Virus record (IMG/VR): IMGVR_UViG_3300044823_000252
Span: 1 to 60,787 of that record
Source of the DNA: a virus
DNA length: 60,787 bases
Direction: 5' to 3' (one strand)
Shown: positions 14,780 through 23,120 of the stretch, piece after piece
Numbering within the stretch: the first letter of the stretch is position 1
Layout of the letters: every line of letters begins with the position of its first letter
Translations under genes and position numbers: made by a program
Notes under the pieces: model-generated
What the model was told of the DNA's origin: nothing
Database searches by the model: none
What the model saw: only the letters and a program-made list of their open reading frames with translations

Positions 14780-16353
14780 GCGCTCTCCGCGCCGTCGCCA
14801 TGGAGCTTCTTAGCGAAGCCGCCGACCAGGACGAGCGTGTGCTTCGCACGTGTTTGAGCAACGTATAAACAGTTGGCCTCTTCTGTCGAGACGCCAGGCC
14901 GGTAGGTGTCGATGAGTAGCCAAACCCGATCGCGCTCCAGACCTTTCGCCTTGTGGGTGGTCGAGAGCATGATACAGGCGCCGTCACTCTTGTCGGAGAA
15001 CAGCTCCTCGATCCTGGCGACGACGTCCGCGACGCTGACGGCGCCGTCGCTGAGCGCGATGAGGCACGCCGCGCGGTCCTCGACGGCCTGCGTGTCGCGC
15101 TTCTTGGCGGCGAGCCTCGCGATCTCCTTCTTCGCCCACTCCTCGACGTGGACGCGAAACGCGGGGACGTCCGTTACCTTGCTCTTCTTGACGAACGAAG
15201 CGAGGTTTTTGCCCACGTCGCGCCCCTGGATGTTGGCGCGCCGACCGTCCCTGAGAAAACCCATGCAGAGCCCGATCAGTGGGGCATTGACGCGAGAGAT
15301 GATGAAGTCCCCAGGCTGCGCGCCCCTCTCCATCTGCTCGCGCGTCGCGTTGATGACCTCACCCTCGACTGCGTCCGTAGCGGGCTGGATGTTCCGGACG
15401 ATCTCCTGGGCCTTGCGGACGACCGCCTTCGAGCAGCGGTAGCAGATCGATAGCGGTAACTCGGTCGCGCCGAGGCTATCCTTGACGTTGTCGAACGCGC
15501 GCTCGTCGGCTCCTCTCCACGCATAAATTGCCTGCCTCGGGTCCCCGACGGCGAGGATGCGACCGCCCTCGCGGCACGCGCGCAGCGTCAGCTCGATCTG
15601 CGCGGCGTTCAGGTCCTGGGTCTCGTCGACGAAGACCCGGTCGAACTTGCGCTGGCGGAGCTTCCTAACGACCGGCAACCAGACCATGTCGTCGAAGTCG
15701 ATCTTACCGTCCTCGGTGCTGTAGCAGTGGCGGAGTAGTCCAAGCACCTCCTGGACGAACTTCTGGCGGTCAGCCTCAGCGGCGTCATCGCCCGCATCGT
15801 CCCCGAACGCACCCTCCTCGTCCTCTTCTGTAGTCGGAAGCTCGATGTCGAATCGGTACATGACCTCGTCGATCGAGGCCGAGGTCAGGGCGAGCGCACT
15901 CTTCGCGAGCGACACCGTCTTGATGAGCATGCGGCAGCGATCGTCGATGATCTCCAACTGTTCCTGAAATTCGAACACATCCGCCTCGCTCTTCGATTCG
16001 GTGATCGCCTTCTCCAGGCGGGCGATCTCGTCGCGGTACAGGTCCTCGACGAAACCGTGCACGCGGTACTCGTCGATCGTGAGCCGCCCGAGCGAGGCCG
16101 TGATGCACTTCAGGCCATAGGAATGCAGGGTCGACACCTCGACCGGCTTGCCAGCTAGGCGCTGGCCAAGCACCTTGGCGATGTCCTTGTTGAAGGCGAA
16201 GAACGCGGTCTTGAGGCCGCGCGGGATGTAGTCGACCGCCGCCTCGATGGTGGTTGTCTTGCCGCTGCCAGCGACCGCGTTGACGACGGTGTGGCCGGTG
16301 CCCTCGGCGACATTCTTGAAGACGGCGAGTTGGTAGGTGCTCCAGGTGCGCAT
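14776..16353 (-). CDS. UvrD/Rep-like SF1 helicase
   Basis: 525 residues from the ATG at 16353 (AGGAGA about 11 bases upstream); the frame extends to 16425 but that part lies over the promoter. Motifs in order: I VAGSGKTTT (about 28-36), II VDETQDLN, III GDPRQAIYAWRG, late motifs STTHKAKGLE and VAQTRAKHTL. These are the ATP-binding and DNA-coupling motifs of superfamily 1A 3'-5' helicases. At this size it lacks the large 1B/2B insertions of full UvrD. A role in recombination or repair of phage DNA is likely. First gene of the (-) run. Confidence 0.9.
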   Translation of the reverse strand: MRTWSTYQLAVFKNVAEGTGHTVVNAVAGSGKTTTIEAAVDYIPRGLKTAFFAFNKDIAKVLGQRLAGKPVEVSTLHSYGLKCITASLGRLTIDEYRVHGFVEDLYRDEIARLEKAITESKSEADVFEFQEQLEIIDDRCRMLIKTVSLAKSALALTSASIDEVMYRFDIELPTTEEDEEGAFGDDAGDDAAEADRQKFVQEVLGLLRHCYSTEDGKIDFDDMVWLPVVRKLRQRKFDRVFVDETQDLNAAQIELTLRACREGGRILAVGDPRQAIYAWRGADERAFDNVKDSLGATELPLSICYRCSKAVVRKAQEIVRNIQPATDAVEGEVINATREQMERGAQPGDFIISRVNAPLIGLCMGFLRDGRRANIQGRDVGKNLASFVKKSKVTDVPAFRVHVEEWAKKEIARLAAKKRDTQAVEDRAACLIALSDGAVSVADVVARIEELFSDKSDGACIMLSTTHKAKGLERDRVWLLIDTYRPGVSTEEANCLYVAQTRAKHTLVLVGGFAKKLHGDGAESA

Positions 16354-16410
16354 GGTGGTGGGGATCTCCTTTTCCCGGGTTTCGGTGGCTAAAACGAGCG
16401 ACCGATAGAC

Positions 16411-16476
16411 AGTGTTCCACGTCAAACGTTCATCGTCAACAAAAAGTGTTGCGTTTGAGTAGATATTAGTTATGCT
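16411..16476. promoter_or_regulatory. Divergent promoter region
   Basis: On the plus strand TTGCGT (16449-16454), 16 bases, TATGCT (16471-16476); predicted transcription start is within a base or two of the ATG at 16485, so that message is leaderless. On the minus strand TTGACG (16439-16434), 17 bases, AACACT (16416-16411) would drive the helicase run. The interval is clearly more AT-rich than its surroundings. Confidence 0.55.
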
Positions 16477-16484
16477 CCGTCTAC

Positions 16485-17316
16485 ATGAACATGTCGGTCC
16501 GATCCACGCCCCCCGAAACAGCCACCCGCCACGTCGGCAACTGCCAGCTCTGCGAGAGCGACCAGAAGCTCTCTCCTGGCGGCCTGACGGTCCACCACGG
16601 CTACCAGCGCCCCGGTGACGGCTTCATCCACGGCGACTGCCACGGGGTCGCTGAGGCTCCCTACGAGGTCTCCTGCGCGCTCATCGAGACCCACCGTGCG
16701 GCGCTGCAGGTCCGGCTCGTGCACCTGCGCGCGCGTCTCGCGGACATCCAGGCCTGCCGCGTCAACTGGTTCTTCCGAAGGGAACCGAGCTGGCCTGAGG
16801 CTCGACGAGTACGCCGTGGGGGTCACCGAGCCCTACCGGTTCGCCCGCGGCCTCGAGAGCTACAAGTGGGACGTAGAGGGCAACATCCGGCAGACCGAGG
16901 CCACGATCACCCGGTTCACCGCCCGGATCGCTGCCTGGCGCCCGCAGCCCGTCCGAACGGTCGAGGAGGGGCTCCGCAAGGAGGCCGCCGTCAAGGCCGC
17001 GCGCAAGGGCGAACGTGACGCCGCGCGCGCTGCCCGCGCCGCCAAGAATGCCGCCACCGAAGCCAAGCAGGCCGCCCTGGCCGCCCGCCGACAGGCGATC
17101 GTCGAGGGCCTGGTGGCCTCCCTGCAGGCCCTGGCGGACCAACCGGCGAGTCCCGATCGCGACGCCGCCGCCCGCAAGATCTGGGCGTCGGTCAAGGACA
17201 GTAAGAAGTACCCGTGGCTCTGGCTCCACGAGCTGCTGGAGCAGGGCGCCGAGGCGTCGACGCTAGCGCTCGGTCTCACCCGCCGCGACCCGCAGAGCGG
17301 GTGCGTCCTCTACTGA
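16485..17316 (+). pseudogene. Zinc-ribbon protein gene with internal frameshift
   Basis: The start frame encodes NCQLCESDQKL, VHHGYQRPGDGF and HGDCHGV, a Cys/His pattern of an uncharacterised phage/plasmid family, through about 16770. Coding character then moves to the +1 frame (DEYAVGVTEPYRF, then a long Ala/Arg helix, ending KKYPWLWLHELLEQ) up to 17316. The shift falls between about 16770 and 16805. A natural mutation, an assembly error or a +1 frameshift are all possible; no classical slippery stop is visible. Function unknown. Confidence 0.6.
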
Positions 17317-17328
17317 AGGAGAATCCCG

Positions 17329-17685
17329 ATGAGCGCGAAGACCGCCACCGTCCGCCTGTACGTCGCCGTCGTCTCCCTGGCCGCCGCGCTCCTCGAGCTC
17401 GTGGCGACCGTCGTGCGGCTTGCCGCCGCCCTGCTCGGTCGGGCAGCCCGCGCCGTCCGGGCGCGCGCGGAACGATCTACGGCCACGCCAGTGGTTCTGC
17501 GGGTCGTCCCGCAGCCTGGCCGGCGAACGCCGGTCGACGCGCGCGCGCGCATCACGTTCGCGCTCGTCGGCATGAGGTTCCACGCGCCGGCCGTCCGCGC
17601 GTTCGTCGCCGGACTCGGCGACCGCGCGGACCGCGAGCCGATCGACGCGCTCATCAAGGAGGGGCTCGCCAAGTTGGCAGCTTGA
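17329..17685 (+). CDS. Membrane-anchored protein with RuvA-C-like end
   Basis: 118 residues. The N-terminus is hydrophobic (VAVVSLAAALLELVATVV), likely one membrane helix, followed by a basic linker. The last 45 residues (ITFALVGMRFHAPAVRAFVAG, then IDALIKEGLAKL) resemble the three-helix C-terminal domain of RuvA, which contacts RuvB. Similarity is by pattern only. GGAG lies upstream of the ATG. Confidence 0.6.
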   Translation: MSAKTATVRLYVAVVSLAAALLELVATVVRLAAALLGRAARAVRARAERSTATPVVLRVVPQPGRRTPVDARARITFALVGMRFHAPAVRAFVAGLGDRADREPIDALIKEGLAKLAA

Positions 17686-17690
17686 TTCCG

Positions 17691-17897
17691 ATGATCGTCC
17701 GCATCGTCCCATCCTCAGTCGCCCTACCGATGTTCCTCAAAGGAACACTCAAGACGCTCGTGAGCGGTCCTCGCGAGATCATGGAGGCCGAGCGATCGGT
17801 GGCGGCAGCGGAGAAGAGGTTACTGGTCGCTCAGGAAAAACTCGCGAAGGTCAAACGAGCCTGGAAACAGGCCTGCGATGAAGGGAGCACACGATGA
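17691..17897 (+). CDS. Small helical protein
   Basis: 68 residues from the ATG at 17691. A hydrophobic lead (IVRIVPSSVALPMFLKG) is followed by a long charged helix (ERSVAAAEKRLLVAQEKLAKV) with coiled-coil potential. Overlaps the next start as ATGA. Function unknown. Confidence 0.6.
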   Translation: MIVRIVPSSVALPMFLKGTLKTLVSGPREIMEAERSVAAAEKRLLVAQEKLAKVKRAWKQACDEGSTR

Positions 17898-18091
17898 CGC
17901 GTCGCCACGCACAACCCCAGAACATCCACGTCATGGGCGCCCGATCGCGCGTCAGCCGACTCTGCGGCGCGACCTCTGGCGGGTTCGTCCGACTGAACGC
18001 CGATGGGCAGAGGTGGCTCAAGAAGTTCATCGCGAGCGGCGGCGGCCTCTGCCCCGAGTGCGCGAAGCTCCACGAGAGGGAACCGTCGTGA
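17894..18091 (+). CDS. Small zinc-knuckle protein
   Basis: 65 residues, basic. A lone Cys (SRLCGATSGG) and a CPECAKLHE knuckle near the C-terminus could hold one zinc. Between them is an RLNADGQRWLKKFIASG helix. Overlaps its neighbours by stop/start contacts. Function unknown. Confidence 0.6.
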   Translation: MTRRHAQPQNIHVMGARSRVSRLCGATSGGFVRLNADGQRWLKKFIASGGGLCPECAKLHEREPS

Positions 18092-18234
18092 AGACCTACC
18101 TCGTCATGGCCGCCCGGCGCGGCCTCGTCCACCGACACGCCTGCGCCTCGGTGCAGGCCGCAGCCATCGCGACCCGCTTCTACCGTAAGGCCGGCTGGGC
18201 GGTGACCGTCCTGCCGGCGCTGGGATGCACCTAA
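18088..18234 (+). CDS. Small basic protein
   Basis: 48 residues from a GTG at 18088 overlapping the upstream TGA. Basic and Ala-rich (YLVMAARRGLVHRHACASVQ), ending AVTVLPALGC. Too short to classify. Confidence 0.5.
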   Translation: MKTYLVMAARRGLVHRHACASVQAAAIATRFYRKAGWAVTVLPALGCT

Positions 18235-18265
18235 ACCCCGACCCACCCAAAAGAGGAGACCATCG

Positions 18266-18730
18266 ATGCCCACGACCTTCGCATCCAACTTCGTAATCCG
18301 CACACGTGACGACGGTGTGCCCTACGTCACGCTCGCCGAGGACGTCCCCGCGTGGCTGCGCAAAACGGTACGTGACGCTCACCTGGACACACTGCCGAGC
18401 GACTGGGTCTACGCCGAGTGCAAGGCGGCCGTCGAGGCGTTTGACGAGGGTACTTTCGCCGGTTCAGACGACGACGACGACTGCGTGCACGATCACGCGG
18501 ACTCGCGCGTCGAGGTCTACACCCAGGCGCTCTACCAGTGGGCCGCTGACCACTGCCTCACGGAGATCTTCGCTGCCGCCAAGCAGGAGGCGATGGACGT
18601 GGGTCTGCCTGAAGACACGGAAGACCGGATCAAGTCCATTCAGTACGCAGCGATCCACCACATCGCCGATACGATGCGGCAGGCGTGTATAGCCGCCGCT
18701 CGCGAGCAGACTGGCATGGAGCCCGCGTGA
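18266..18730 (+). CDS. Hypothetical protein
   Basis: 154 residues; AAGAGGAGA precedes the ATG. Features a beta start (FASNFVIRTRDDGVPYVT), an acidic loop (GSDDDDDCVHDHADSR) and helices with Ala/Arg (YAAIHHIADTMRQACIAAARE). The central Asp/His/Cys loop could bind metal, but no known motif fits. The stop overlaps a GTG start. Confidence 0.65.
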   Translation: MPTTFASNFVIRTRDDGVPYVTLAEDVPAWLRKTVRDAHLDTLPSDWVYAECKAAVEAFDEGTFAGSDDDDDCVHDHADSRVEVYTQALYQWAADHCLTEIFAAAKQEAMDVGLPEDTEDRIKSIQYAAIHHIADTMRQACIAAAREQTGMEPA

Positions 18731-19365
18731 ACAAGCACCTCGCAGCGACCATCCGTGCGGCGTTCGCGGCCGAGGGGTCCGCGCCCGCGATGCGCGTAGA
18801 CGGCCGGAACTACGGCTGCGGCGGTAGTGGACGTTCTGTCCACTTCCACTGCTCGAACCTCGACGAGGTAGAGGCGTACGTGCGGCGGATCGTGGCCCAC
18901 GCGCCCTATGTCGTCGTCACCGACGTCGTCAACTTCGGCTTCTCCAGCCGCGAGATCACGCTCGCGGTCGACCCGGAGTGCTCGGGGCTCCCCGGCGGCC
19001 CGGTGTATCGCGCGCACCTCGCGGTGGGGATGGCGCTGGCGCGTCGCGCGGTCGACGCGTGCATGGATGCGACTAGGGAGTCCCGTCAGTCCCAGCAGCG
19101 TCGAGCTGCTCAATCCGCGCACAAGCCGCCTCCACCGCCGCCTGGTGACGCCATCCCGTGTGTGCACGGAGCCCTTCCTGGGGGCCTGCGCGTTCGCTGG
19201 CTGCCCCCACTTCGTTCCGGACGGCCCTCGCGACGAAGAAGTGGGCGTTCCGGCCGGGCACGACCGAAGCGGACATCGTCGCTGCGCTCGCGGAGAACGA
19301 GACGCAGCACGCGCGCGCGCCAGGCAGCGCGAGCCCGATCCATCTGGTCGTCGAGCGCAAGATGA
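18727..19365 (+). CDS. Hypothetical protein, doubtful 3' third
   Basis: 212 residues from a GTG at 18727 (GTGA overlap). The first 120 look coding: NYGCGGSGRSVHFHCSNL, then EVEAYVRRIVAHAPYVVV. After about 19090 the frame becomes Pro/Arg/Ser-rich and overlaps a different plausible frame at 19158-19388, so the true protein may end earlier or be frameshifted. Function unknown. Confidence 0.5.
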   Translation: MNKHLAATIRAAFAAEGSAPAMRVDGRNYGCGGSGRSVHFHCSNLDEVEAYVRRIVAHAPYVVVTDVVNFGFSSREITLAVDPECSGLPGGPVYRAHLAVGMALARRAVDACMDATRESRQSQQRRAAQSAHKPPPPPPGDAIPCVHGALPGGLRVRWLPPLRSGRPSRRRSGRSGRARPKRTSSLRSRRTRRSTRARQAARARSIWSSSAR

Positions 19366-19388
19366 ACGAACGAAAGTCCAGACCATGA
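19158..19388 (+). CDS. Candidate C-terminal frame overlapping 18727-19365
   Basis: 76 residues from a GTG at 19158; the second half (TKKWAFRPGTTEADIVAAL, then ASPIHLVVERKMNERK) looks more protein-like than the overlapping frame, and its TGA overlaps the next ATG in the usual ATGA manner. It may be the true end of the upstream gene after a frameshift, or an independent gene. Confidence 0.35.
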   Translation: MCARSPSWGPARSLAAPTSFRTALATKKWAFRPGTTEADIVAALAENETQHARAPGSASPIHLVVERKMNERKSRP

Positions 19389-19678
19389 ACGTCACCCGCC
19401 ACCTGACCGTCACCCTAGCTCGCCTGCACAACTACTCGAATGGCACCATGAAGATCGAGGTGATCCCGTTCACGCGCGACCGCGTGCTCGTCGTGCTTGA
19501 GGCTCGCGTGTGTGGGCAGCACATGTGGACGACGTACCCGATCGCCAGCGTCGACCCTGATCTCTGCGCACTGCTCCGCTGGCTCGAGGCTCGCGAGGAG
19601 CAGGCGAGCCGTCTCGCCCTCTCCCTACGCGGGTTGGTTCACCTCTTCCGCAACGCTACCAAGGGAGCACGCTCATGA
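19385..19678 (+). CDS. Hypothetical protein
   Basis: 97 residues. Beta-rich N-terminus (HLTVTLARLHNYSNG, MKIEVIPFTRDRVLVVLE) and a C-terminal amphipathic helix (REEQASRLALSLRGLVHLF). No metal motif. Starts and ends in stop/start overlaps. Function unknown. Confidence 0.6.
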   Translation: MNVTRHLTVTLARLHNYSNGTMKIEVIPFTRDRVLVVLEARVCGQHMWTTYPIASVDPDLCALLRWLEAREEQASRLALSLRGLVHLFRNATKGARS

Positions 19679-19929
19679 AGACCTGCACGATCTGCCGGAC
19701 CGTCATCGACCTAGCGGCGTGGCGCGCGCTGTCGCTCGTCGGCTACCACGACGACGACGTCCTCGACTCCGATCACCCGACTCCTACGACCCTGGAGCTT
19801 CGCAACTGCCACTGCGGGGCCACGCTGTCGGTGGAGCTGCCGCGCCGCCTCCACTACACCACACCCACTCTCACTCGGCTCGTGGCGTCGGACCCGAGGG
19901 TGATGGCTGCCCTGCAGGGCCTGCGATGA
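19675..19929 (+). CDS. Zinc-ribbon paralogue of 9260-9502
   Basis: 84 residues. CTICRTVIDLAAWRAL at the start and LELRNCHCGATLSVEL later match the paired motifs of the gene at 9260-9502 (CGCGARYTAAEW; ELRNCRCGSTICV), including an HDD turn between them. A single zinc ribbon built from both cysteine pairs is likely. Function unknown. Confidence 0.7.
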   Translation: MKTCTICRTVIDLAAWRALSLVGYHDDDVLDSDHPTPTTLELRNCHCGATLSVELPRRLHYTTPTLTRLVASDPRVMAALQGLR

Positions 19930-20282
19930 GGACCGTCCGCACGGCCCGCCCAGGACTGCTCCGCCTCGACAGCGGCCAGACACTGTTCAAGTCGGAGTAC
20001 AACCACGATCCGCCCCGCGAGGACGACCCGATGGTGTTCAACATGGCCGGCGAGTTCGTGGTCGGCGAGTACATGGACTTTCCGTGCCGCGAGCTCGCGG
20101 ACCCCGCGGCGAGTAGGCCGCTGGGCACCGCCGCCGAGGCGCTCGTGCCGATCGTGCGGAGCGTCCTGGTCGTCGCCTTCACCCGGCGCGGTGAGGCGGA
20201 ACAGGTGGCGCGCGCGAGGGGGATCGTGACAGCTATCTCCGACCTCATCGACGAGCGGATCGAGCTGGCGGGTGACTCGTGA
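19926..20282 (+). CDS. Hypothetical protein
   Basis: 118 residues from the ATG at 19926. A middle segment (MVFNMAGEFVVGEYMDFPC) looks beta-rich; the C-terminal half is helical and acidic (EQVARARGIVTAISDLID). The GTG of the next gene overlaps its stop. No family recognised. Confidence 0.6.
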   Translation: MRTVRTARPGLLRLDSGQTLFKSEYNHDPPREDDPMVFNMAGEFVVGEYMDFPCRELADPAASRPLGTAAEALVPIVRSVLVVAFTRRGEAEQVARARGIVTAISDLIDERIELAGDS

Positions 20283-20677
20283 ACCTCTCCATCCCCCACT
20301 GCCAGGACGCCCTGCACTGGCTCAAGGGTCGCGGCTGGGACCTGACGCCGCTCACCCCGCCCGACGTCCACGCCCTGCTCGCCGTCGCGCACTGCTGGCA
20401 GCTCTGGGCGAGGCGCGACCCCGCCGGGCAGCGCGCCGCCGTCGACGCCGTGGCCGCGCTGCTCGACTGCTGCCAGGAGGTCGCCTGGCCGATGGCGCGC
20501 GAGCTCGTCGCCCACGCTAGCAACTGGCACTACCGAGACGCTGTCTGGCCCGAGGTCACCCGCCGGTTCGAGGCGCGCATGCGCGCGCAGTTCGGATCGA
20601 TCGTCAACATCGACGAGATCAACCGGATCAAGCGCCTCGAGCGCTGCCACGTCGGCCTCACGCTGGTGATGTCATGA
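20279..20677 (+). CDS. Hypothetical helical protein
   Basis: 132 residues from a GTG at 20279. Mostly helical with many Trp and Ala (ALHWLKGRGWDLTP; VDAVAALLDCCQEVAW; SNWHYRDAVWPEVTRRF). Repeating helix lengths hint at an all-alpha bundle. The stop overlaps the next ATG. Function unknown. Confidence 0.65.
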   Translation: MNLSIPHCQDALHWLKGRGWDLTPLTPPDVHALLAVAHCWQLWARRDPAGQRAAVDAVAALLDCCQEVAWPMARELVAHASNWHYRDAVWPEVTRRFEARMRAQFGSIVNIDEINRIKRLERCHVGLTLVMS

Positions 20678-20985
20678 TCCTATTCGGATACGACACCAAC
20701 AAGCACGGGATGGTCCGGCTACGCATCCACGTGAACGATGTCGACAGGGTCACTGAGGTATGGCGCGCGCGCGGGCTCGAGGTCAGCGCGTACACCGAAC
20801 CGGATGACCCACCGACCGTCGACGAGCTCCTCGCTGGTCTGGATCTGACCGAGAGCGCGCGACGCTCGCGAAGCGAGAAGCGGATCTCGTTGACGGAGTC
20901 AAACCAGGACAACGTCGACGCCGTTCGTCGCAGCCACCAACGTGCAGCCGATATTGGCTGGCCACACGACCCACGAAAACTCTGA
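20674..20985 (+). CDS. Hypothetical protein upstream of the Cas12-like gene
   Basis: 103 residues. A beta-alpha-beta-like N-terminus (GMVRLRIHVNDVDRVTEVW, GLEVSAYTEPDD) resembles a small ferredoxin-like fold; the C-terminus is basic (ESARRSRSEKR). It ends 18 bases before the effector gene and is probably on the same transcript, but nothing links it functionally to CRISPR. Confidence 0.6.
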   Translation: MILFGYDTNKHGMVRLRIHVNDVDRVTEVWRARGLEVSAYTEPDDPPTVDELLAGLDLTESARRSRSEKRISLTESNQDNVDAVRRSHQRAADIGWPHDPRKL

Positions 20986-21003
20986 AAGTAGGGAGATAAA
21001 GCC

Positions 21004-23079
21004 ATGACTACACTGGTGTTTCGCAACGGAGTCACCGCGCCCCGCGAGGGCGCGGACGTCGTCCATGAGCAGATGTGGCGCGCGCACGCGTACCGCAAAA
21101 ACCTCGCGCTCATCGAGCGCGGTCGGCGGTGGGCCGAGCGCCTGGCGCGGTCGACCTGCAGCGCGGAGATGGAGGCAGCCGAAGCAAAAGTCGCCGGGAT
21201 CGCGGCGGCGTGCGAGTGGCTCGGCGCCGAGATCCGGGTCGGGCGCAAGGTCACCCGATCGCGCAGCGAGACGGCGTCCGCGCGCCTGCAGATCGCCGCC
21301 GCGCGCGCCGCGGGCAAACAGGCGCGCGAGCAACTCTACGCGGTGCGGGCGCGCTACGCGTCGCAGTGCAAGGAGTGCCGCAAGCTCAAGAGCGAGCAGA
21401 ACCCGTGCCCGCACGCCTCGGCGGAGGCGCGCGCGCTGCGCGACGCGATCGACACCATCGACACGATGGCTAACGAGATCGTCAAGAACGCCCGCCACCA
21501 CTCGGGTGTGTGGTGGGGCACGTACCTGATCGTCGAGCGCGCGCACCGCGCGAGCTGTGCGGCGCCGCTCTACGATAAAGACGGCGTCACGCCGCACGAC
21601 CCGGACTTGCCGCCACCGTGGGACGGCTCGGGGACCGTGGGCGTGCAGATCCAGTCGACTCGACCGCTGACGGTCGAGGGAGCGCTCGCGCAGAAGGACT
21701 CCAGGCTGCGGATCGGTGCCCCCCCGTGGCCCGAAGAGTGGCTCGCGAGCGCTACGCTCGCAGCGCGTCCCCCACGTCGAGAGGATAGCATCGTAGGGAG
21801 CGGTCGCGGCCGCCGTCCACCGGGGATCTTGCCAGGTCGTAAAGGTGAGCCGGACCAGCCTGCGCCGGCGACGCGACCCGACGGCACGCCAGCGCGCTGG
21901 GTGCGTGACCGTGCGGCGCGGCACGGCGAGCTCAGGTTGTGCGTAGACACCGACGAGCATCGCCGGCCGATCTGGGCGACATTCCGGCTCGACTACCACC
22001 GGCCGCTACCGGCCGGTGCGTCCATCACCTGGGCCGCCGTCCACCGGCGCGCGCGCGGGCCGCACAGTGAGTGGAGCCTCTGCCTGACGGTCAACACGCC
22101 GGATACCGTGACCGTTCCCCAGGTCCCGGACCGCCCGACCGTCGCCGTCGACGTGGGCTGGCGGTTGATAGACGGGGCGATCCGCGTCGCGGCTTGGCAC
22201 GACTCGAACGGGAAAAGCGGCGAGCTACGGCTGACCGTTGCCGACGTCCACGTGCTCCGCATGCACGCGGACGTGCGCAGCGAGCGCGACCGCGCGTTCG
22301 ACATCTGCAAGACGAACCTGAAGCGGTGGATCAATGTCTCTCCGGTCGCGACGGAGTGGATGCGGGACGCCGCGCGCGTGATGCACGCGTGGCGCCGCCC
22401 GGCCAAGCTGGTCCGCCTGCTCCGTCGCTGGGAGAGTGAGCGGCCGGACCGAGACGCCGCCGAGGACGCCGCGCTCCAGGCTGTCCGGGCGTGGGCGATG
22501 GGTGACTGGGCGCGGTGGGCCACCGAGGAAGCGTGTCGCGTGCGCGGGCTGCGACGCCGGCGCGACAAGTACCGCTGCTTCGCCGCGGAGCTCACGCGCG
22601 CGTACGGCACGATCGTGATCGAGCAGTTCGACCTGCGGGTGGTCGCCACCCGGAAAGCGACCGGGGCGGACGACGCCGAGAACGAGGTCGCGCGCAGCAA
22701 CCGCCAGCTCGCCGCCGTGAGCGAACTGCGCGACTGCCTGATATCGACCGCTCCGCGTCGCGGCACCCAGATCGCGGCCGTAGACGCCGCGTACACGACC
22801 AGCACGTGCCCGGCGTGTGGGCTCGTGGCCGACCGGGAGCCCGCCCTGCGGGTGCGCCTGCGCTGCACGTGTGGTCACGAGTGGGACCAGGACCGGGAGG
22901 GTGCGGCCCCGCTGCTGCTCCAGCGGTGGTGCGAGCGGCCCGGCGACGCGAAGATCGTGGCGGCCGCTCGCGACGACGGTAAGGATGCAGAAGACAAGGC
23001 GAAGAAGAGTGAACGGTGGGCGCGTGCGCGCCGGATGGGAGCCGCCAAGAAGGTCCGGGTGGCGAGCGCTCGAAAGTAG
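21004..23079 (+). CDS. Cas12-like type V CRISPR effector (phage-borne)
   Basis: 691 residues; AGGGAGA lies upstream of the ATG. The C-terminal half is a RuvC nuclease: motif I VAVDVGWR with Asp383, motif II IVIEQFDLR with Glu540, a zinc knuckle CPACG (602-606) plus CTC (621-623), then WDQDREGAA with Asp630 in the motif III position. All three carboxylates needed for cutting seem present. The N-terminal half is helical and basic (HAYRKNLALIERGRRW) with a possible second site (Cys122, Cys125, Cys135, His137) and a disordered linker near 260-300. Size and the VDVGWR...IRVAAW pattern recall V-U1/Cas12m more than TnpB (about 400) or Cas12a (about 1,300). The array begins 41 bases after the stop. 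No cas1, cas2 or cas4 is nearby. RNA-guided DNA targeting is inferred; the subtype is uncertain. Confidence 0.85.
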   Translation: MTTLVFRNGVTAPREGADVVHEQMWRAHAYRKNLALIERGRRWAERLARSTCSAEMEAAEAKVAGIAAACEWLGAEIRVGRKVTRSRSETASARLQIAAARAAGKQAREQLYAVRARYASQCKECRKLKSEQNPCPHASAEARALRDAIDTIDTMANEIVKNARHHSGVWWGTYLIVERAHRASCAAPLYDKDGVTPHDPDLPPPWDGSGTVGVQIQSTRPLTVEGALAQKDSRLRIGAPPWPEEWLASATLAARPPRREDSIVGSGRGRRPPGILPGRKGEPDQPAPATRPDGTPARWVRDRAARHGELRLCVDTDEHRRPIWATFRLDYHRPLPAGASITWAAVHRRARGPHSEWSLCLTVNTPDTVTVPQVPDRPTVAVDVGWRLIDGAIRVAAWHDSNGKSGELRLTVADVHVLRMHADVRSERDRAFDICKTNLKRWINVSPVATEWMRDAARVMHAWRRPAKLVRLLRRWESERPDRDAAEDAALQAVRAWAMGDWARWATEEACRVRGLRRRRDKYRCFAAELTRAYGTIVIEQFDLRVVATRKATGADDAENEVARSNRQLAAVSELRDCLISTAPRRGTQIAAVDAAYTTSTCPACGLVADREPALRVRLRCTCGHEWDQDREGAAPLLLQRWCERPGDAKIVAAARDDGKDAEDKAKKSERWARARRMGAAKKVRVASARK

Positions 23080-23120
23080 GTCTGCAACGACCAAGGATCC
23101 TTGACAATTTATAAGCGGCT
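23080..23120 (+). promoter_or_regulatory. CRISPR leader / gap between effector and array
   Basis: The 41 bases between the effector stop and repeat 1 include the palindrome AAGGATCCTT and a perfect TTGACA (23101-23106) followed by the AT-rich ATTTATAAG, unlike the GC-rich surroundings. A -10 spaced 17 bases away would fall inside repeat 1. The array may therefore be transcribed by read-through from the effector, from this site, or both. Confidence 0.5.

Noticed and set aside
16760-16810. Programmed +1 frameshift
   Set aside because: No stop codon or known slippery context at the switch; mutation or sequencing error is simpler.
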